Shown: positions 1-9,465, numbered from the stretch's first letter. The stretch is DNA of 64,000 nt from Geomonas agri (GCF_020179605.1 NZ_JAINZO010000001.1:2392799-2456798); one strand, 5' to 3'. Numbers and translations: made by a program. Notes: generated from the letters alone by a model not told the origin.

Positions 1-1873
1 ACCCCTTCTCAAGCACTGTCTCCGGAACGTGACTCTCGTGACTCGCGTGCCCCGGGAAAAGCTCCTTAACCTCTTCGCGATGCAGCACGGGACGGAGCAC
101 CAGCGCGAACCACCCTACCAGGATGGCCCCGAAAGAGGAGGCCGTGTACTGCATCCGCGGCGTCGGTCTGAGGTAGCCGCACCCCCAGGTCGGCGCGACA
201 GGGACCGATAAACGGGCGGCACGCCTGGCGAAGAAGATCCACATAACCACCAGCAGCAGGATCATGGCTACCCCGAGGATCGATATCCAAACGAAGGGAA
301 CGTGGTTCGCGATCCCTTGCTGCAACTCGAGCGCACGGCCGTACTCGTGCAGGGCGCCGTTCAGGACCGGGACCACCAGCCCCGGCGCCAGCCCGATCAG
401 GGCACAGCACGCGGCGATTACCCCCATTGGGGCCAGCATGCCGATACCCGCCTCATGCCCCCCCTCGTGTTCCGGCGAGCGCGGCGCCCCCAGGAACACC
501 ACCCCGTACACCTTGACGAAGCAGGCCACCGCCAGCCCTCCCACCAGTGCCAGCACCGGCGCCGCCAGCGCCGGCAGCGACGGCCCCAGGCCGACGGCAG
601 CACCGATGGAGTTGAAGGCTCCCAGGTAGATCATCAGTTCGCTGACGAAGCCGTTCAAAGGGGGAAGGCCGCAGATGGCGACGGCGCCGACCAGGAAAAG
701 AAGGGCGGTCTTGGGCAACCGGCGCGCCACGCCCCCCATTAGGTCGATCTCCCTGGTACCGGTGGCATGGATCACGGAACCGGCGGAAAGAAATAGCAGT
801 GCCTTGAACAGAGCATGATTCACGACATGCAGGAGCGCCCCCGCCATCCCGAGCGCAACCAGCGCCTCCCACCCCTGGTTGGCGCCGATCAGCGCCATGC
901 CGAGACCGATCAGGATGATGCCGATGTTCTCGATGCTGTGGTAGGCCAGAAGCCGCTTCAGGTCGTGCTGCCCGATGGCGTAGGCGACCCCGAGCACGGC
1001 GGAGATGCATCCCAGCACCAGTACCACGGCGCCCCACCACAGCGGCGGATCGTTGAAAGCGGAGAAGACGCGCATCATCCCGTAGATCCCGGTTTTCAGC
1101 ACCACGCCGGAGAGAATCGCGGAGACGTGGCTGGGGGCGTTGGCGTGGGCCGAGGGGAGCCAGATGTGCAGCGGCATCACGCCCGCTTTCATCCCAAAAC
1201 CGAATAGGGCGGTGAGAAAAATGGCCGTGGCCATGGGGCCTGCGGCAGAGAGGGAGCCGGGAGCGGGAAACAGGTAGGCGCCGGTGGCGGCGTTGAGGAG
1301 CGAGAAAGTGGCGAAGAGCGCCAGGGCCCCGAGGTGGGCGGTGATCAGGTAGAGCACCCCGGCCTCGCGCACCTCCTGCTTTTCGTCCTCGGTGGTAAGG
1401 GCGAAGTAGGCGGCTAGGGCCATCACTTCCCACCCCATCAAGAAGAGCATGGTGCTTCTGGCCACCAGCACCACGGTGAGGGCCGCGGACAGTAGTCCCA
1501 GGAAGAACGCAAGCTTACCGCCGTGTTCCGGGTGCTGCGCCACCGGCCAATAGCCGGCGCCGTAGACGGCGCAGCAGCCGGTGACGATGAAAATGGGGAG
1601 AAGAAAGAGTGCGGACAGTGCATCGACGCCTATCTCGAGCCCACCGAAAGGGAGCCCTGAGGGAAGGAGCCAGGTTCCGGGGACGGGGAAGAAGACCGCA
1701 CCGAGGGCACCGGCACAACCGGCCAGCGATGCCATGACCATGAGGGCGACGCCGGCGCGCTGGGCGAGGCTCGATCCTTTGGCCAGCAACAGCGGCAGCC
1801 CGGAGGCAGCCTGGCAGCAAACGGCGAGCAACAACAGTCCAAGAGAAGTCGCAGGCTCGCCGGAGAAGGTCAT
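1..1873 (-). CDS. hyfB: Hydrogenase-4 subunit B / NuoL-like proton-translocating membrane subunit, 3' end cut by window
   Basis: An uninterrupted frame of 624 codons runs from ATG 1873 to the window edge. The product is a polytopic hydrophobic protein of the Mrp/NuoL/HyfB antiporter-like family. Its conserved core reads LPSAHANAPSHVSAILSG, followed by VVLKTGIYGMMR and AYHSIENIGIILIG, which carry the family's membrane-embedded lysine and histidine. Such subunits pump ions in energy-converting hydrogenases or formate hydrogenlyase-like complexes. HyfB proteins are about 670 residues, so roughly the last 50 are missing. A GAGGAG ribosome site precedes the ATG, and the upstream PTS-IIA gene ends only 2 nt away, so the two are co-transcribed. 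The family is confident. Which complex it belongs to (hyf, ech-like, formate-linked) depends on genes beyond the window. Confidence 0.82.
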   Translation of the reverse strand, partial: MTFSGEPATSLGLLLLAVCCQAASGLPLLLAKGSSLAQRAGVALMVMASLAGCAGALGAVFFPVPGTWLLPSGLPFGGLEIGVDALSALFLLPIFIVTGCCAVYGAGYWPVAQHPEHGGKLAFFLGLLSAALTVVLVARSTMLFLMGWEVMALAAYFALTTEDEKQEVREAGVLYLITAHLGALALFATFSLLNAATGAYLFPAPGSLSAAGPMATAIFLTALFGFGMKAGVMPLHIWLPSAHANAPSHVSAILSGVVLKTGIYGMMRVFSAFNDPPLWWGAVVLVLGCISAVLGVAYAIGQHDLKRLLAYHSIENIGIILIGLGMALIGANQGWEALVALGMAGALLHVVNHALFKALLFLSAGSVIHATGTREIDLMGGVARRLPKTALLFLVGAVAICGLPPLNGFVSELMIYLGAFNSIGAAVGLGPSLPALAAPVLALVGGLAVACFVKVYGVVFLGAPRSPEHEGGHEAGIGMLAPMGVIAACCALIGLAPGLVVPVLNGALHEYGRALELQQGIANHVPFVWISILGVAMILLLVVMWIFFARRAARLSVPVAPTWGCGYLRPTPRMQYTASSFGAILVGWFALVLRPVLHREEVKELFPGHASHESHVPETVLEKG

Positions 1874-1875
1874 GA

Positions 1876-2553
1876 TCAGCTCCTCTTGCCGCGCTCGCAG
1901 CGCCGGGCGGCATCCATGATGGCCGCGGGATCACAGGCGTTATTGAGGATGCCCCGAAATCCCTGGTCGTGCAGGGCGTAGGCGAGTCGGGACAGGAGGT
2001 GCAGGTGCACCTTTACGGTTGGGCTGGTGATCAGGAACAGGATGCGCACCGGGATGCCGTCCAGCGCACCGAAGTCGATGGGGTGTTCCAAGAAACAGAG
2101 CGAGACCGCGGGCTTCGGCTTGGTCTGCAGCAGGATCGGGTTGCGGACGTGGGGAATGGCGATGCCGTCGCCTACCGCAGTGGTGCCCAAGGCCTCGCGG
2201 GCGAGGAGCACCTGGAGCAGGAACTCGGGATCAACCTGTGACGGAAGTTCCAGCAGGTTCACCACGTTGCGCAGCACGGAGAGCTTGTCGTCGCCGGGGA
2301 CGCCGCAGTGAATGCCGCCGGCCTCCAGGGCCTGGGCCAGGGAAGGGAGATCTATGTCCGCCTGTACCGCCTCGAACAGTTCCGGGGGCACCTTGATGCC
2401 GTGCTCGGTCGCCCATTCCAGCAGGTCGATCCTGTTGATCTGGTAGGTGCCATGCACCAGCGTGGCGGGGAGCTTTTCCTTTTTGATCCACTTGACGACC
2501 GTGCTCTCGTCCTGGTGCAGCAGCGCGGCCACTTCTGAAGCCTTCATCAACAT
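1876..2553 (-). CDS. HTH (excisionase/MerR-type) – PTS EIIA (PtsN-like) fusion regulator
   Basis: A 225-residue protein. Residues about 3-50 (MKASEVAALLHQDESTVVKW...) form a helix-turn-helix of the excisionase/MerR type. Residues about 75-220 form a fructose/nitrogen-type PTS EIIA domain with the phosphorylatable histidine in GIAIPHVRNP (His135). PtsN-type EIIA proteins receive phosphate from NPr/HPr and regulate targets by contact; here the output may be DNA binding. The start is ATG 2553, preceded by GGGGG about 8 nt upstream; ATG 2547 is an alternative. The gene sits 2 nt ahead of the hyfB-like gene, so it may control or report on that respiratory complex. The role is inference and the domains are seen. 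Confidence 0.8.
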   Translation of the reverse strand: MLMKASEVAALLHQDESTVVKWIKKEKLPATLVHGTYQINRIDLLEWATEHGIKVPPELFEAVQADIDLPSLAQALEAGGIHCGVPGDDKLSVLRNVVNLLELPSQVDPEFLLQVLLAREALGTTAVGDGIAIPHVRNPILLQTKPKPAVSLCFLEHPIDFGALDGIPVRILFLITSPTVKVHLHLLSRLAYALHDQGFRGILNNACDPAAIMDAARRCERGKRS

Positions 2554-2983
2554 CGACTGTTACCCCCATTGCAGAACACGGAAAGGTATAGCACCGTTAA
2601 GATGAAGATGCAACGCCGTTAATGTCGGAAAAGCGAATGGTACCGCTCGTTTGGCGGCACGTTAGACAACAAAGAAGGTTCTACAGCAAATCCCGTGGGC
2701 GTCGGAAAATCTAGCAACCAGCACTACAGCTTACGTCACGTCCTCCCCTGTGCGAAAGGGGAGACAGAGGGGATTTGCCGTATGGTTAACGAGGTCCCCC
2801 TTCGGTTGTCAGCTGAACTGCAAGTCCCCCAGTCCCCCCTTCGAGCGAAGTGGGGAACGCCTGGGCAGAGGCATCGCTAGTGAGCAACATCCCCATCAGT
2901 TCCCACGAATTACCGGTAGTTCCTGGCAATTCCCGGCAACTCCTCACGGCAACTCACACTGGCTCAATCCCCCCGCTGAAACA
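2554..2983. other. Intergenic region with GC-rich imperfect inverted repeats
   Basis: No convincing gene. About 2735-2860 contains hairpin-forming C-rich/G-rich blocks: CCTCCCC...GGGGAG near 2740-2765, and AGTCCCCCCTTC...GAAGTGGGGA at about 2830-2855. They resemble the palindrome at 27950-27979. The promoter of the PTS-IIA/hyfB unit should lie within about 2560-2680, but no consensus boxes are clear. Confidence 0.4.
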
Positions 2984-3015
2984 AAAAAGCCCCCGGAGTA
3001 TTCCGGGGGCTTTTT
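2984..3015 (-). terminator. Intrinsic terminator of the cytochrome gene
   Basis: Perfect 14-bp stem: AAAAAGCCCCCGGA (2984-2997) pairs with TCCGGGGGCTTTTT (3002-3015) around a 4-nt loop. It lies 10 nt beyond the cytochrome stop codon. A/T runs on both sides mean it could act in either direction. Confidence 0.9.
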
Positions 3016-3025
3016 GTTGTCGCTG

Positions 3026-4552
3026 TTACTTCTTGGCGTGCTTCTCGCCGCCGGGGACGTCCTGGCCGCCTGCCGAGTGGCAGTCGCTGCAGTTCGCCTT
3101 GAAGAGCTCGTCACCGATATCGACCGGATGGACGAACTGTTTCACCGGTGCGCTGGTCACCGGGATGTTCTCCTGCTTCTGCCCCAGCACGGTGTGGCAC
3201 ATGTTGCAGTCCTTGGAGATCACCTTGCCCGCCGCGGTCTTATGCTTGCCGTCGTGGCAGCGGAAGCACCCCGGGGTGTAGAAGTGCCCGATGTGGTTCG
3301 GGTAGGTGTTCCAGGAGACCTTCATGGCCGGGAAGAAGTTCCTGTTGTAGATGTCCTGCACCACGGTCACGGCGTGGGCAAGCTCCTTCGCCTTGGCCTT
3401 GGCGACCTGCGGGTAATTCTTGTTGTAGTACTCAGGGAGTTCCTTGGCGATGGTCGCTTTGGCCTCTTCCTTGTTCTTGTAGGGCCTGGTCAGGATCTCC
3501 ACCGCAGTCTTCTTCAGGTACGGCAGTCCCTGGTCGATACGCTTGGCCGCGAAGGCCTCGTCCATCTCGACACCCGGGGAACGGTAGACGTGAGCCGGAC
3601 GGTTGTGGCAATCGAGGCAGTCCATGACGCGTTTCTGGGCCTTGGCGACGTCAGCCTTGGAGAGCGGCTTCTCGGTGTCCATGTACTCGGTGACAGTGCC
3701 GTCCTTCTCCTTGACCGCGATGTACGGGATGCTCATGCGCTGACGGTCCAGCGCGATGTAGGAAACTTCCTGGCCGATGTGCCAGTGGATGCCCTTGTGG
3801 TGCTCGCTCTTCGGGGTCCCGCCGATGTTGATCAGCATGTTGATCTCACGCGGCGTGTTCTCCTCGTTGGGAGCGTAGTGGTAGAACACCTTCTGGCGCC
3901 CGGCGTAGAATTTCTCCGGCCAGTGGCAGTGCTCGCAGGTGTCGCGCGCCGGACGCAAGTTGTCGATCGGCGTTTCAATGGTTTCCGGATAGGTGTGGGT
4001 CGCGACGGCATAGAGCTGCCTCATGCCGGAGATCTTGGCCTTGACGTACCAAGCGGCGCCAGGGCCGACGTGGCACTCGACGCATTTCACCTTGGCGTGC
4101 GGCGAGTTGGCCCAGGCGACGTGCTCGGGCTCCATGACCTGGTGGCAGAGCTCGCCGCAGAAGGTGGTCGACTCGGTGAACTCGTACCCTTTCAGGGAGG
4201 CTACAGAGACGATGAGTACGAAGCCGATGCTGGCGACAACGAAGAAGAGGAACAGATGGCGCTTATGCGCGTCGTTGAAGTCCACCCGCGGGAACGGCGG
4301 GATTTCCACGTCGGGATGCCTGCGCCTCTTTTCCCTGACGATGTAGGCGCCCAGCGGGACCAGAATGAGGCCCACGATGAGCATGCCCGGGAAGAGGAAG
4401 TAGGTCATCAGACCGAGGTACGGCTTCTCGACGCCGGTGATCCCCTCGTAAGAGAGGAAGCCGATGATCAGGCCCGTCGCGGTGACGGCCAGGATCATGC
4501 CGACCAGACTGACCAGGTTCCAGGCGTAGCCGGCATACTTTCTTAATGCCAT
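3026..4552 (-). CDS. imcH: ImcH-like inner-membrane multiheme c-type cytochrome (NapC/NirT family)
   Basis: A 508-residue protein with three N-terminal membrane helices (about 12-32, 46-70, 99-120) followed by a periplasmic region with seven heme attachment sites. The first is CX3CH (CGELCH, Cys132); six are CXXCH (CVECH, CEHCH, CLDCH, CFRCH, CNMCH, CSDCH). Length, three-helix anchor and seven hemes match Geobacter ImcH, a quinol-oxidising cytochrome that passes electrons from the menaquinone pool toward extracellular acceptors at higher redox potential. The AAGGAG site precedes ATG 4552. The gene is monocistronic, with its own terminator at 2984-3015 and a long AT-rich leader. The NapC/NirT assignment is strong; ImcH orthology is a recognition from architecture, not a search. 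Confidence 0.82.
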   Translation of the reverse strand: MALRKYAGYAWNLVSLVGMILAVTATGLIIGFLSYEGITGVEKPYLGLMTYFLFPGMLIVGLILVPLGAYIVREKRRRHPDVEIPPFPRVDFNDAHKRHLFLFFVVASIGFVLIVSVASLKGYEFTESTTFCGELCHQVMEPEHVAWANSPHAKVKCVECHVGPGAAWYVKAKISGMRQLYAVATHTYPETIETPIDNLRPARDTCEHCHWPEKFYAGRQKVFYHYAPNEENTPREINMLINIGGTPKSEHHKGIHWHIGQEVSYIALDRQRMSIPYIAVKEKDGTVTEYMDTEKPLSKADVAKAQKRVMDCLDCHNRPAHVYRSPGVEMDEAFAAKRIDQGLPYLKKTAVEILTRPYKNKEEAKATIAKELPEYYNKNYPQVAKAKAKELAHAVTVVQDIYNRNFFPAMKVSWNTYPNHIGHFYTPGCFRCHDGKHKTAAGKVISKDCNMCHTVLGQKQENIPVTSAPVKQFVHPVDIGDELFKANCSDCHSAGGQDVPGGEKHAKK

Positions 4553-4618
4553 AGTGTCGTCTCCTTGCGTGTTTACGTATGGTTCCAGGAAAATAGGGCA
4601 GAACCTTACTATCCGATA

Positions 4619-4630
4619 TGACTTATGTCA
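4619..4630. promoter_or_regulatory. Candidate FNR/CRP-type half-site pair upstream of imcH
   Basis: TGACTTATGTCA is an inverted repeat (TGAC-N4-GTCA) in the AT-rich leader about 70 nt upstream of the cytochrome ATG. On the minus strand it overlaps TTGACA, a possible -35 box, although no good -10 follows at 17 nt. The spacing resembles the FNR/CRP family layout (TTGAT-N4-ATCAA) with a divergent core. Confidence 0.25.
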
Positions 4631-4822
4631 AAAAAAACTATGTTAATGTATACGCGATATTTTAAAACAGCTATCTACAAAAAACCCGCAGAAATCACGT
4701 GAGAAACGAGACCACCACTCAGAGACACAGATGAAAAATAAAAAACAATGTTATAGTATCAAACAATCTAATACAATGCAAGCAACTACTCATGAGGAGG
4801 CCGACGCGGTGTCCCGACGTGG

Positions 4823-5719
4823 CTACGAGTCGTAGCCGAACTCCTTGAGCATGCGGCTGTTGTCGCTCCACTCGCCGCTCACCCGTACGAACAGTTCCAG
4901 GAACACCTTGGTGTCCAAGAGCCGCTCGATCTCCTGGCGCGCCTGGGAACCGATCTTCTTGAGCATGTCCCCCTTGCGCCCGATGATGATCCCTTTCTGG
5001 GAGTCGCGCTCGACGTTGATGGTGGCCTGAATCGCCACCACGCCGGTCTCCCGCTCCTTAAAGCTGTCCACCACCACCGCCGTCGAATAGGGGACCTCGT
5101 CGCGGGTCAGCCGGAAGATCTTCTCGCGGATGATCTCTGCCACGATAAAACGCTCCGGCACGTCGGTCAGGATGTCGTCCGGGAAGTAGCAGGGCCCTTC
5201 GGGCAACAGCCCGTGCACCAGCTGCACCAGCTGCTCGACTCCGTCGCCGGAAGCGGCCGACACCGGGATAATCTCCTTGAAGGGGTAGGTTTCCCCATAG
5301 GCGGCCATGCGCCCCAACAGATCCCCCTTGGGAATGAGGTCGATCTTGTTCAGCACCAGGATCACCGGGGACTCGACGCCCGAGAGGACCTCCTTGATCA
5401 TGCCCGCTTCTTTCTCGGGATCGAAAGCGCCGTCAACCAGGAACAGGATCAGGTCCACCCCCTGCACCGAGGAGAGCGCCTCCTCGACCATGAACTTGTT
5501 CAAGCGGGTTTTGGCCCGGTGGATACCCGGGGTGTCCAGGAAGACGATCTGCCCCCCCGGCACGTTGTGGATCCCCTTGATCTGGTTGCGAGTGGTCTGC
5601 GGCTTGTCCGAGGTGATCATCAGCTTCTCACCCAGGATACGGTTCAACAGCGTGGATTTACCTACGTTCGGCCGTCCCACGATGGAGACGAAACCCGAAC
5701 GGAATATCTTTTCAGACAT
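4823..5719 (-). CDS. era: GTPase Era
   Basis: 298 residues, usual length. The N-terminal G domain has GRPNVGKS (G1), a TT switch, DTPG (G3) and NKID (G4). The C-terminal KH domain includes [15 protein letters not shown]. Era binds the 3' end of 16S rRNA and assists 30S assembly. It lies 159 nt downstream of the radical SAM gene, which follows rnc; an rnc-era association is common. A possible TATACT -10 element at 5835-5840 on the minus strand suggests its own promoter. Confidence 0.97.
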   Translation of the reverse strand: MSEKIFRSGFVSIVGRPNVGKSTLLNRILGEKLMITSDKPQTTRNQIKGIHNVPGGQIVFLDTPGIHRAKTRLNKFMVEEALSSVQGVDLILFLVDGAFDPEKEAGMIKEVLSGVESPVILVLNKIDLIPKGDLLGRMAAYGETYPFKEIIPVSAASGDGVEQLVQLVHGLLPEGPCYFPDDILTDVPERFIVAEIIREKIFRLTRDEVPYSTAVVVDSFKERETGVVAIQATINVERDSQKGIIIGRKGDMLKKIGSQARQEIERLLDTKVFLELFVRVSGEWSDNSRMLKEFGYDS

Positions 5720-5878
5720 CTTCTTAATGCCCTCCTGGCTCTTGTTGCGGTAATCGAAGCTCTACAACATACGGGAATTGGTACGGCAAGGAAAGCGTTC
5801 TTTGCGTCCGCACCGGTGTAAGGCGCACCGACACAGTATACCTCGAACCGGCGTTCTGCCTAGTGGCGGGGATACGAC

Positions 5879-6913
5879 TCAGAACAGGCGGGCGTGCCGG
5901 CTGAGCCCGTCCCACTGCAGGGAAATGACATCGGGGGAGAGTTTGGCGTCCTCGCGAACCGTCGCCGCGACGCCGTAGCGGGTTGCCAACCGCTGCAGGT
6001 TGGCCCTTTTCTGCCCCACCAGGTCGGACACGCGGCCCGCCGGGGCGCCGAAGGTGACCGTGCTTCCGGCCGGGACATCCGCGAGCAGCTCGCACATGCG
6101 GTCGAAGCAGAGTTCGGACTCGACCAACTGTCCGAAAGCGGGATGGTAGGGGCCCGCCAGCACCACGCCGGGGGAGTCGAGCTCGGAAGTGGGCTGCAGT
6201 CCGAAGCGGATCACCGGGATCCCCGCCTGCCCGGCTGCCGCCAGCATCTCCTTGCACAGGGTCACGGCCTCGGCGAGGGATAGGGGCTGGTAGCTTCCCG
6301 CGCGGTAGCGCAGCGCCAGTTCGGTCCCGTCGATGACCAGGGTGGGATAGATGCGCAGAAAGGCGGGCGCCAGGTCGAGGGCGCGTCGCAGCGTGTCCAG
6401 CGAGCGTTGCGGAGTGTCACCGGGAAGGCCCGGCATGAGCTGGATGCCAACCTCGATGCCGGCCTCCTTGAGGCTTGCAACCGACAGCTCCACCTCGCTT
6501 GCGCCGTGGCCGCGTCCCGACAGCATGAGCACCTCGGGGTCAAGCGACTGCACACCCAGTTCTACCGTGGTCACGCCACACTGTTTGAGGAAGCGCGCTG
6601 TGTCCGGGTCGATGGCGTCGGGGCGGGTGGAGAGCCGCACGGACTGCAGGATGCCGGCGTGCAAAAGGGGTTGCAAGGGAAAGAGCAAGCTCTCCTGGTC
6701 CCGGCGCGGCAGCGCGGTGAAGGTGCCGCCGTAAAAGGCGACTTCCAGTTGCCGTGCCGGTGCCCCCAGGTGGTACTCCTCGATACGCCCCAGCATTTGC
6801 CGGGCGGTGGGCAGTGCCCCTGCCGCGCCGGCGACGCGCTCTTGGTCGCAGAAGACGCAGCGGTGCGGGCACCCCTGGTGGGAGATGAAAAAGGGGACCA
6901 GCAGCGGTCTCAA
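5879..6913 (-). CDS. Radical SAM protein (Elp3-like, COG1243 type)
   Basis: 344 residues. The N-terminal CX3CX2C cluster motif (GCPHRCVFCDQ) binds the SAM-coordinating [4Fe-4S]. FYGGTFTAL and VELGVQSLD follow, typical of the Elp3/oxygen-independent-coproporphyrinogen-oxidase-like radical SAM barrel. No acetyltransferase (GNAT) domain follows, so it is not a full Elp3. Its ATG overlaps the rnc stop by 4 nt, implying translational coupling. The substrate is unknown; rRNA or tRNA modification would fit the rnc/era context but is inference. Confidence 0.85.
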   Translation of the reverse strand: MRPLLVPFFISHQGCPHRCVFCDQERVAGAAGALPTARQMLGRIEEYHLGAPARQLEVAFYGGTFTALPRRDQESLLFPLQPLLHAGILQSVRLSTRPDAIDPDTARFLKQCGVTTVELGVQSLDPEVLMLSGRGHGASEVELSVASLKEAGIEVGIQLMPGLPGDTPQRSLDTLRRALDLAPAFLRIYPTLVIDGTELALRYRAGSYQPLSLAEAVTLCKEMLAAAGQAGIPVIRFGLQPTSELDSPGVVLAGPYHPAFGQLVESELCFDRMCELLADVPAGSTVTFGAPAGRVSDLVGQKRANLQRLATRYGVAATVREDAKLSPDVISLQWDGLSRHARLF

Positions 6914-7608
6914 CGCTCCCCCTTGAGGAGCAGCGTCGCGGCGCGAGCGGCATCCTGTTCAGCTTCCTTCTTGGTTCTGCCCACCCCCTCCCCCATCAAT
7001 TCCTCGCCCAGGTACACCTCGACGGTGAAGCGGCGGTCGTGGTCGGGACCGGTGGCGTCTTTCAACTGGTAGCGCGGCAGCTCCCGGCGCAGGTTTCTTG
7101 CCTGCTCCTGCAGTTCGGTCTTAGCGTCCCGCCCCGAGAGCAGCTCCGGAGCGTCGAGTAAGGGCTCGAACAGGTCGTGCACCAAGCGCCGCGCCGCCTC
7201 AATGCCGCCGTCCAGGTAGAGCGCGGCGAGCAGGGCCTCCAAAGCGTCGGCCAAAAGCGAACGCTTGTTGCGCCCCCCACCCTTTTCCTCGCCGCGGCCA
7301 AGGCGCAACGACGCCCCCAGCTCCAGCTCCGCCGCGATGCGCCCCAGGCTCACCTCGTCCACCAGTGCCGCCCGCATCTTGGTCAACTCCCCCTCGCGAC
7401 TTTCCGGGAAGCGCCGCAGCAAGAGATCGGAGAGCAGGAAATCGAGCACCGCGTCCCCAAAAAACTCCAGGCGCTGGTTGTCCTTGCCGCCCGCCTCGTT
7501 GACGTAGGTGCGATGAGTAAGCGCCTCCTGCAGCAACTCGGGATTGCTGAACCGGTACTTGATGCGCGCCTCGAGCCCCGCCAGGGTATCGTCCTGCTTT
7601 TGGTTCAT
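6910..7608 (-). CDS. rnc: Ribonuclease III
   Basis: 232 residues with the RNase III signature (NQRLEFFGDAVLDF), the metal-binding acidic residues and ADALEALLAALYLD, then a C-terminal dsRNA-binding domain (RYTV-type, GRTKKEAEQDAARAA). It processes rRNA precursors and structured mRNAs. First gene of the rnc-radical SAM unit; divergent from tmk across a 246-nt spacer. Confidence 0.97.
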   Translation of the reverse strand: MNQKQDDTLAGLEARIKYRFSNPELLQEALTHRTYVNEAGGKDNQRLEFFGDAVLDFLLSDLLLRRFPESREGELTKMRAALVDEVSLGRIAAELELGASLRLGRGEEKGGGRNKRSLLADALEALLAALYLDGGIEAARRLVHDLFEPLLDAPELLSGRDAKTELQEQARNLRRELPRYQLKDATGPDHDRRFTVEVYLGEELMGEGVGRTKKEAEQDAARAATLLLKGER

Positions 7609-7790
7609 GATAAGTGCCCGTACCTGTCCTTAATTTGAGGCAAATATAGACAAAGGGTGACGGCATGGCAATAGGGTTCTCCACGGCAGTTGCGCCGCAA
7701 CGGCAGCGGCCGTACCTGACGGGGTCCCGTAAACCGGCACCAGTGGCGGCCAGGCCTTGCGCCACAGGCCTTCGCGGGGGCATTTAAATC

Positions 7791-7819
7791 TTGCATAATA
7801 ATCACCCCTCCCATATAAT
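7791..7819 (+). promoter_or_regulatory. Sigma-70 promoter of the tmk operon
   Basis: TTGCAT (7791-7796), a 17-nt spacer and a consensus TATAAT (7814-7819), about 35 nt upstream of the tmk ATG. Confidence 0.7.
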
Positions 7820-7854
7820 TCAGTGATTTTATAGGGGATCATGAGACCATAGCC

Positions 7855-8502
7855 ATGGGCTTTTTCATTACATTTGAAGGCGTTGAGGGGTGCGGCAAAA
7901 CCACCCAGATGAGGCTCCTGAAGGAGCGTCTGGAGGCAGCCGGAGAGAAGGTGGTCGCCACCCGCGAACCGGGGGGATGTCCCATCGCGGACCAGATGCG
8001 CGCGATCCTGCTTGACGCGAAGAACAGTGCCATCACACCGCTTGCCGAACTGCTGCTCTATGCGGCGGCACGCGCCCAGCACGTCCAGGAGGTGATCGTC
8101 CCGGCGTTGGAGCGGGGCGAAACGGTGCTCTGCGACCGGTTTACCGACGCCACCGTTGCCTACCAGGGGCACGGCAGGGAGCTCGACCTCGACGTGATCC
8201 GCCAGTTGAACGCACTTGCCACCGGCGGTGTCCAACCCGACCTCACCGTGCTCATCGACTGCCCGGTCCAGGTCGGCCTCTCCCGCGCCCTGTCCCGCAT
8301 CGAGGCCACCACCGGCGCACGCGAGGAACGATTCGAACTGGAGTCGATACGTTTCCACGAGCGGGTGCGCGAGGGGTACCTCTCGCTGGCGCAGGCCTTC
8401 CCCGAGCGTTTCGTGGTGGTGGATGGTTCCGGCGACGTGGCCCGCACCGAGGTGCTGGTAACGGCCGCCCTCAAGGACCGGCTGCCGCAGGGTGCACGCT
8501 AG
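7855..8502 (+). CDS. tmk: Thymidylate kinase
   Basis: 215 residues. P-loop GVEGCGKT near the N-terminus, the DR(E/F) region CDRFTDATVAYQG, and REPGG. It phosphorylates dTMP to dTDP. An in-frame ATG cannot be used further upstream: the ATG at 7840 meets TAG after three codons. The leader has only a weak Shine-Dalgarno. Directly abuts holB. Confidence 0.96.
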   Translation: MGFFITFEGVEGCGKTTQMRLLKERLEAAGEKVVATREPGGCPIADQMRAILLDAKNSAITPLAELLLYAAARAQHVQEVIVPALERGETVLCDRFTDATVAYQGHGRELDLDVIRQLNALATGGVQPDLTVLIDCPVQVGLSRALSRIEATTGAREERFELESIRFHERVREGYLSLAQAFPERFVVVDGSGDVARTEVLVTAALKDRLPQGAR

Positions 8503-9465
8503 ATGCCCTTCACCGACGTCATCGGACAGGATCGGGCTATCTCCGTACTGAAGCGGTCCATCGCGCTGGAGCGGGTGGCGCATGCCTATCTGTTCTCCGG
8601 CATCGAGGGATGCGGCAAGAAAAAGACCGCGCTGGCCATGATACAGGCGGTATTCTGCGGCAAGGAAGACGCCTGCGGTGTCTGCCCCTCCTGCCGTAAG
8701 GTGGCCAGCGGCCAGCACCCGGACCTGCACATCCTGGAGCCCGACGGCGCCTTCATCAAGATCGACCAGGTCAGGGAACTGCAGAAGGAGCTGTCCTATC
8801 GCCCCTTCGAGGCGCCCAAGAAAGCGTGCATCATCGACGGCGCGGAGAAGCTGAACCTCGCCTCGGGCAACGCGCTGCTGAAGACCCTGGAAGAGCCTCC
8901 GGGGAACGCGCTCATGATCCTGATCACCGCCGAGCGCTCCGCGGTGCTGCAGACCATCCTCTCCCGTTGCCAGACGCTGGACTTCCAGCCGCTGCCGGCG
9001 GACACGATCGAGGAGCGGCTGGTGCGGGACCAGTTCCCGGCGGAAACGGCACGGGTGGCAGCTTCCCTTTCCGGCGGCAGCCTGAGCCGCGCGCTCGATA
9101 TCGCCGGCGACGGCGTCATCGAGGGGAGAGTCAGCTTCCTGGAGCGGGTTTTCGCGCTGAACCTGAAGGATATCAACACCCTGTTCGCTACGGCGGAGGA
9201 ACTTGCCGCGGACAAGGAAGGGCTGCCGGGATTCCTGGAGCTGCTCCTCTCCTTTCTCCGGGACGTGCTCATCTACCGTTCCACGCCGGACGCCCTGGCT
9301 AACTCGGACCTCGCGCACCTGGTGGCCCGGGAGGCGGAGCGCTGCACCGAGGCGGTCAGCATCGAACTAATCGAGCAACTGGTGACCCTGCGCCGGATGC
9401 TCGTTCGCAACGTGAACGCGAGGCTCGCGCTGGAGGTCTTCTTCATGCACCTCGCGCAGCGGTAA
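8503..9465 (+). CDS. holB: DNA polymerase III delta' subunit
   Basis: 320 residues; the clamp-loader AAA+ fold. P-loop region GIEGCGKKKTA has Lys where Ser/Thr is usual, consistent with delta' subunits that do not hydrolyse ATP. A four-cysteine zinc module (CGKEDACGVCPSC) and the NALLKTLEEPP sensor region are present. ATG follows the tmk stop without spacing, a conserved tmk-holB arrangement. Confidence 0.95.
   Translation: MPFTDVIGQDRAISVLKRSIALERVAHAYLFSGIEGCGKKKTALAMIQAVFCGKEDACGVCPSCRKVASGQHPDLHILEPDGAFIKIDQVRELQKELSYRPFEAPKKACIIDGAEKLNLASGNALLKTLEEPPGNALMILITAERSAVLQTILSRCQTLDFQPLPADTIEERLVRDQFPAETARVAASLSGGSLSRALDIAGDGVIEGRVSFLERVFALNLKDINTLFATAEELAADKEGLPGFLELLLSFLRDVLIYRSTPDALANSDLAHLVAREAERCTEAVSIELIEQLVTLRRMLVRNVNARLALEVFFMHLAQR

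Noticed and set aside
2750-4546. A 598-codon frame antisense to the cytochrome gene
   Set aside because: Lies opposite seven heme motifs and membrane helices; composition is a typical high-GC shadow without ribosome site.
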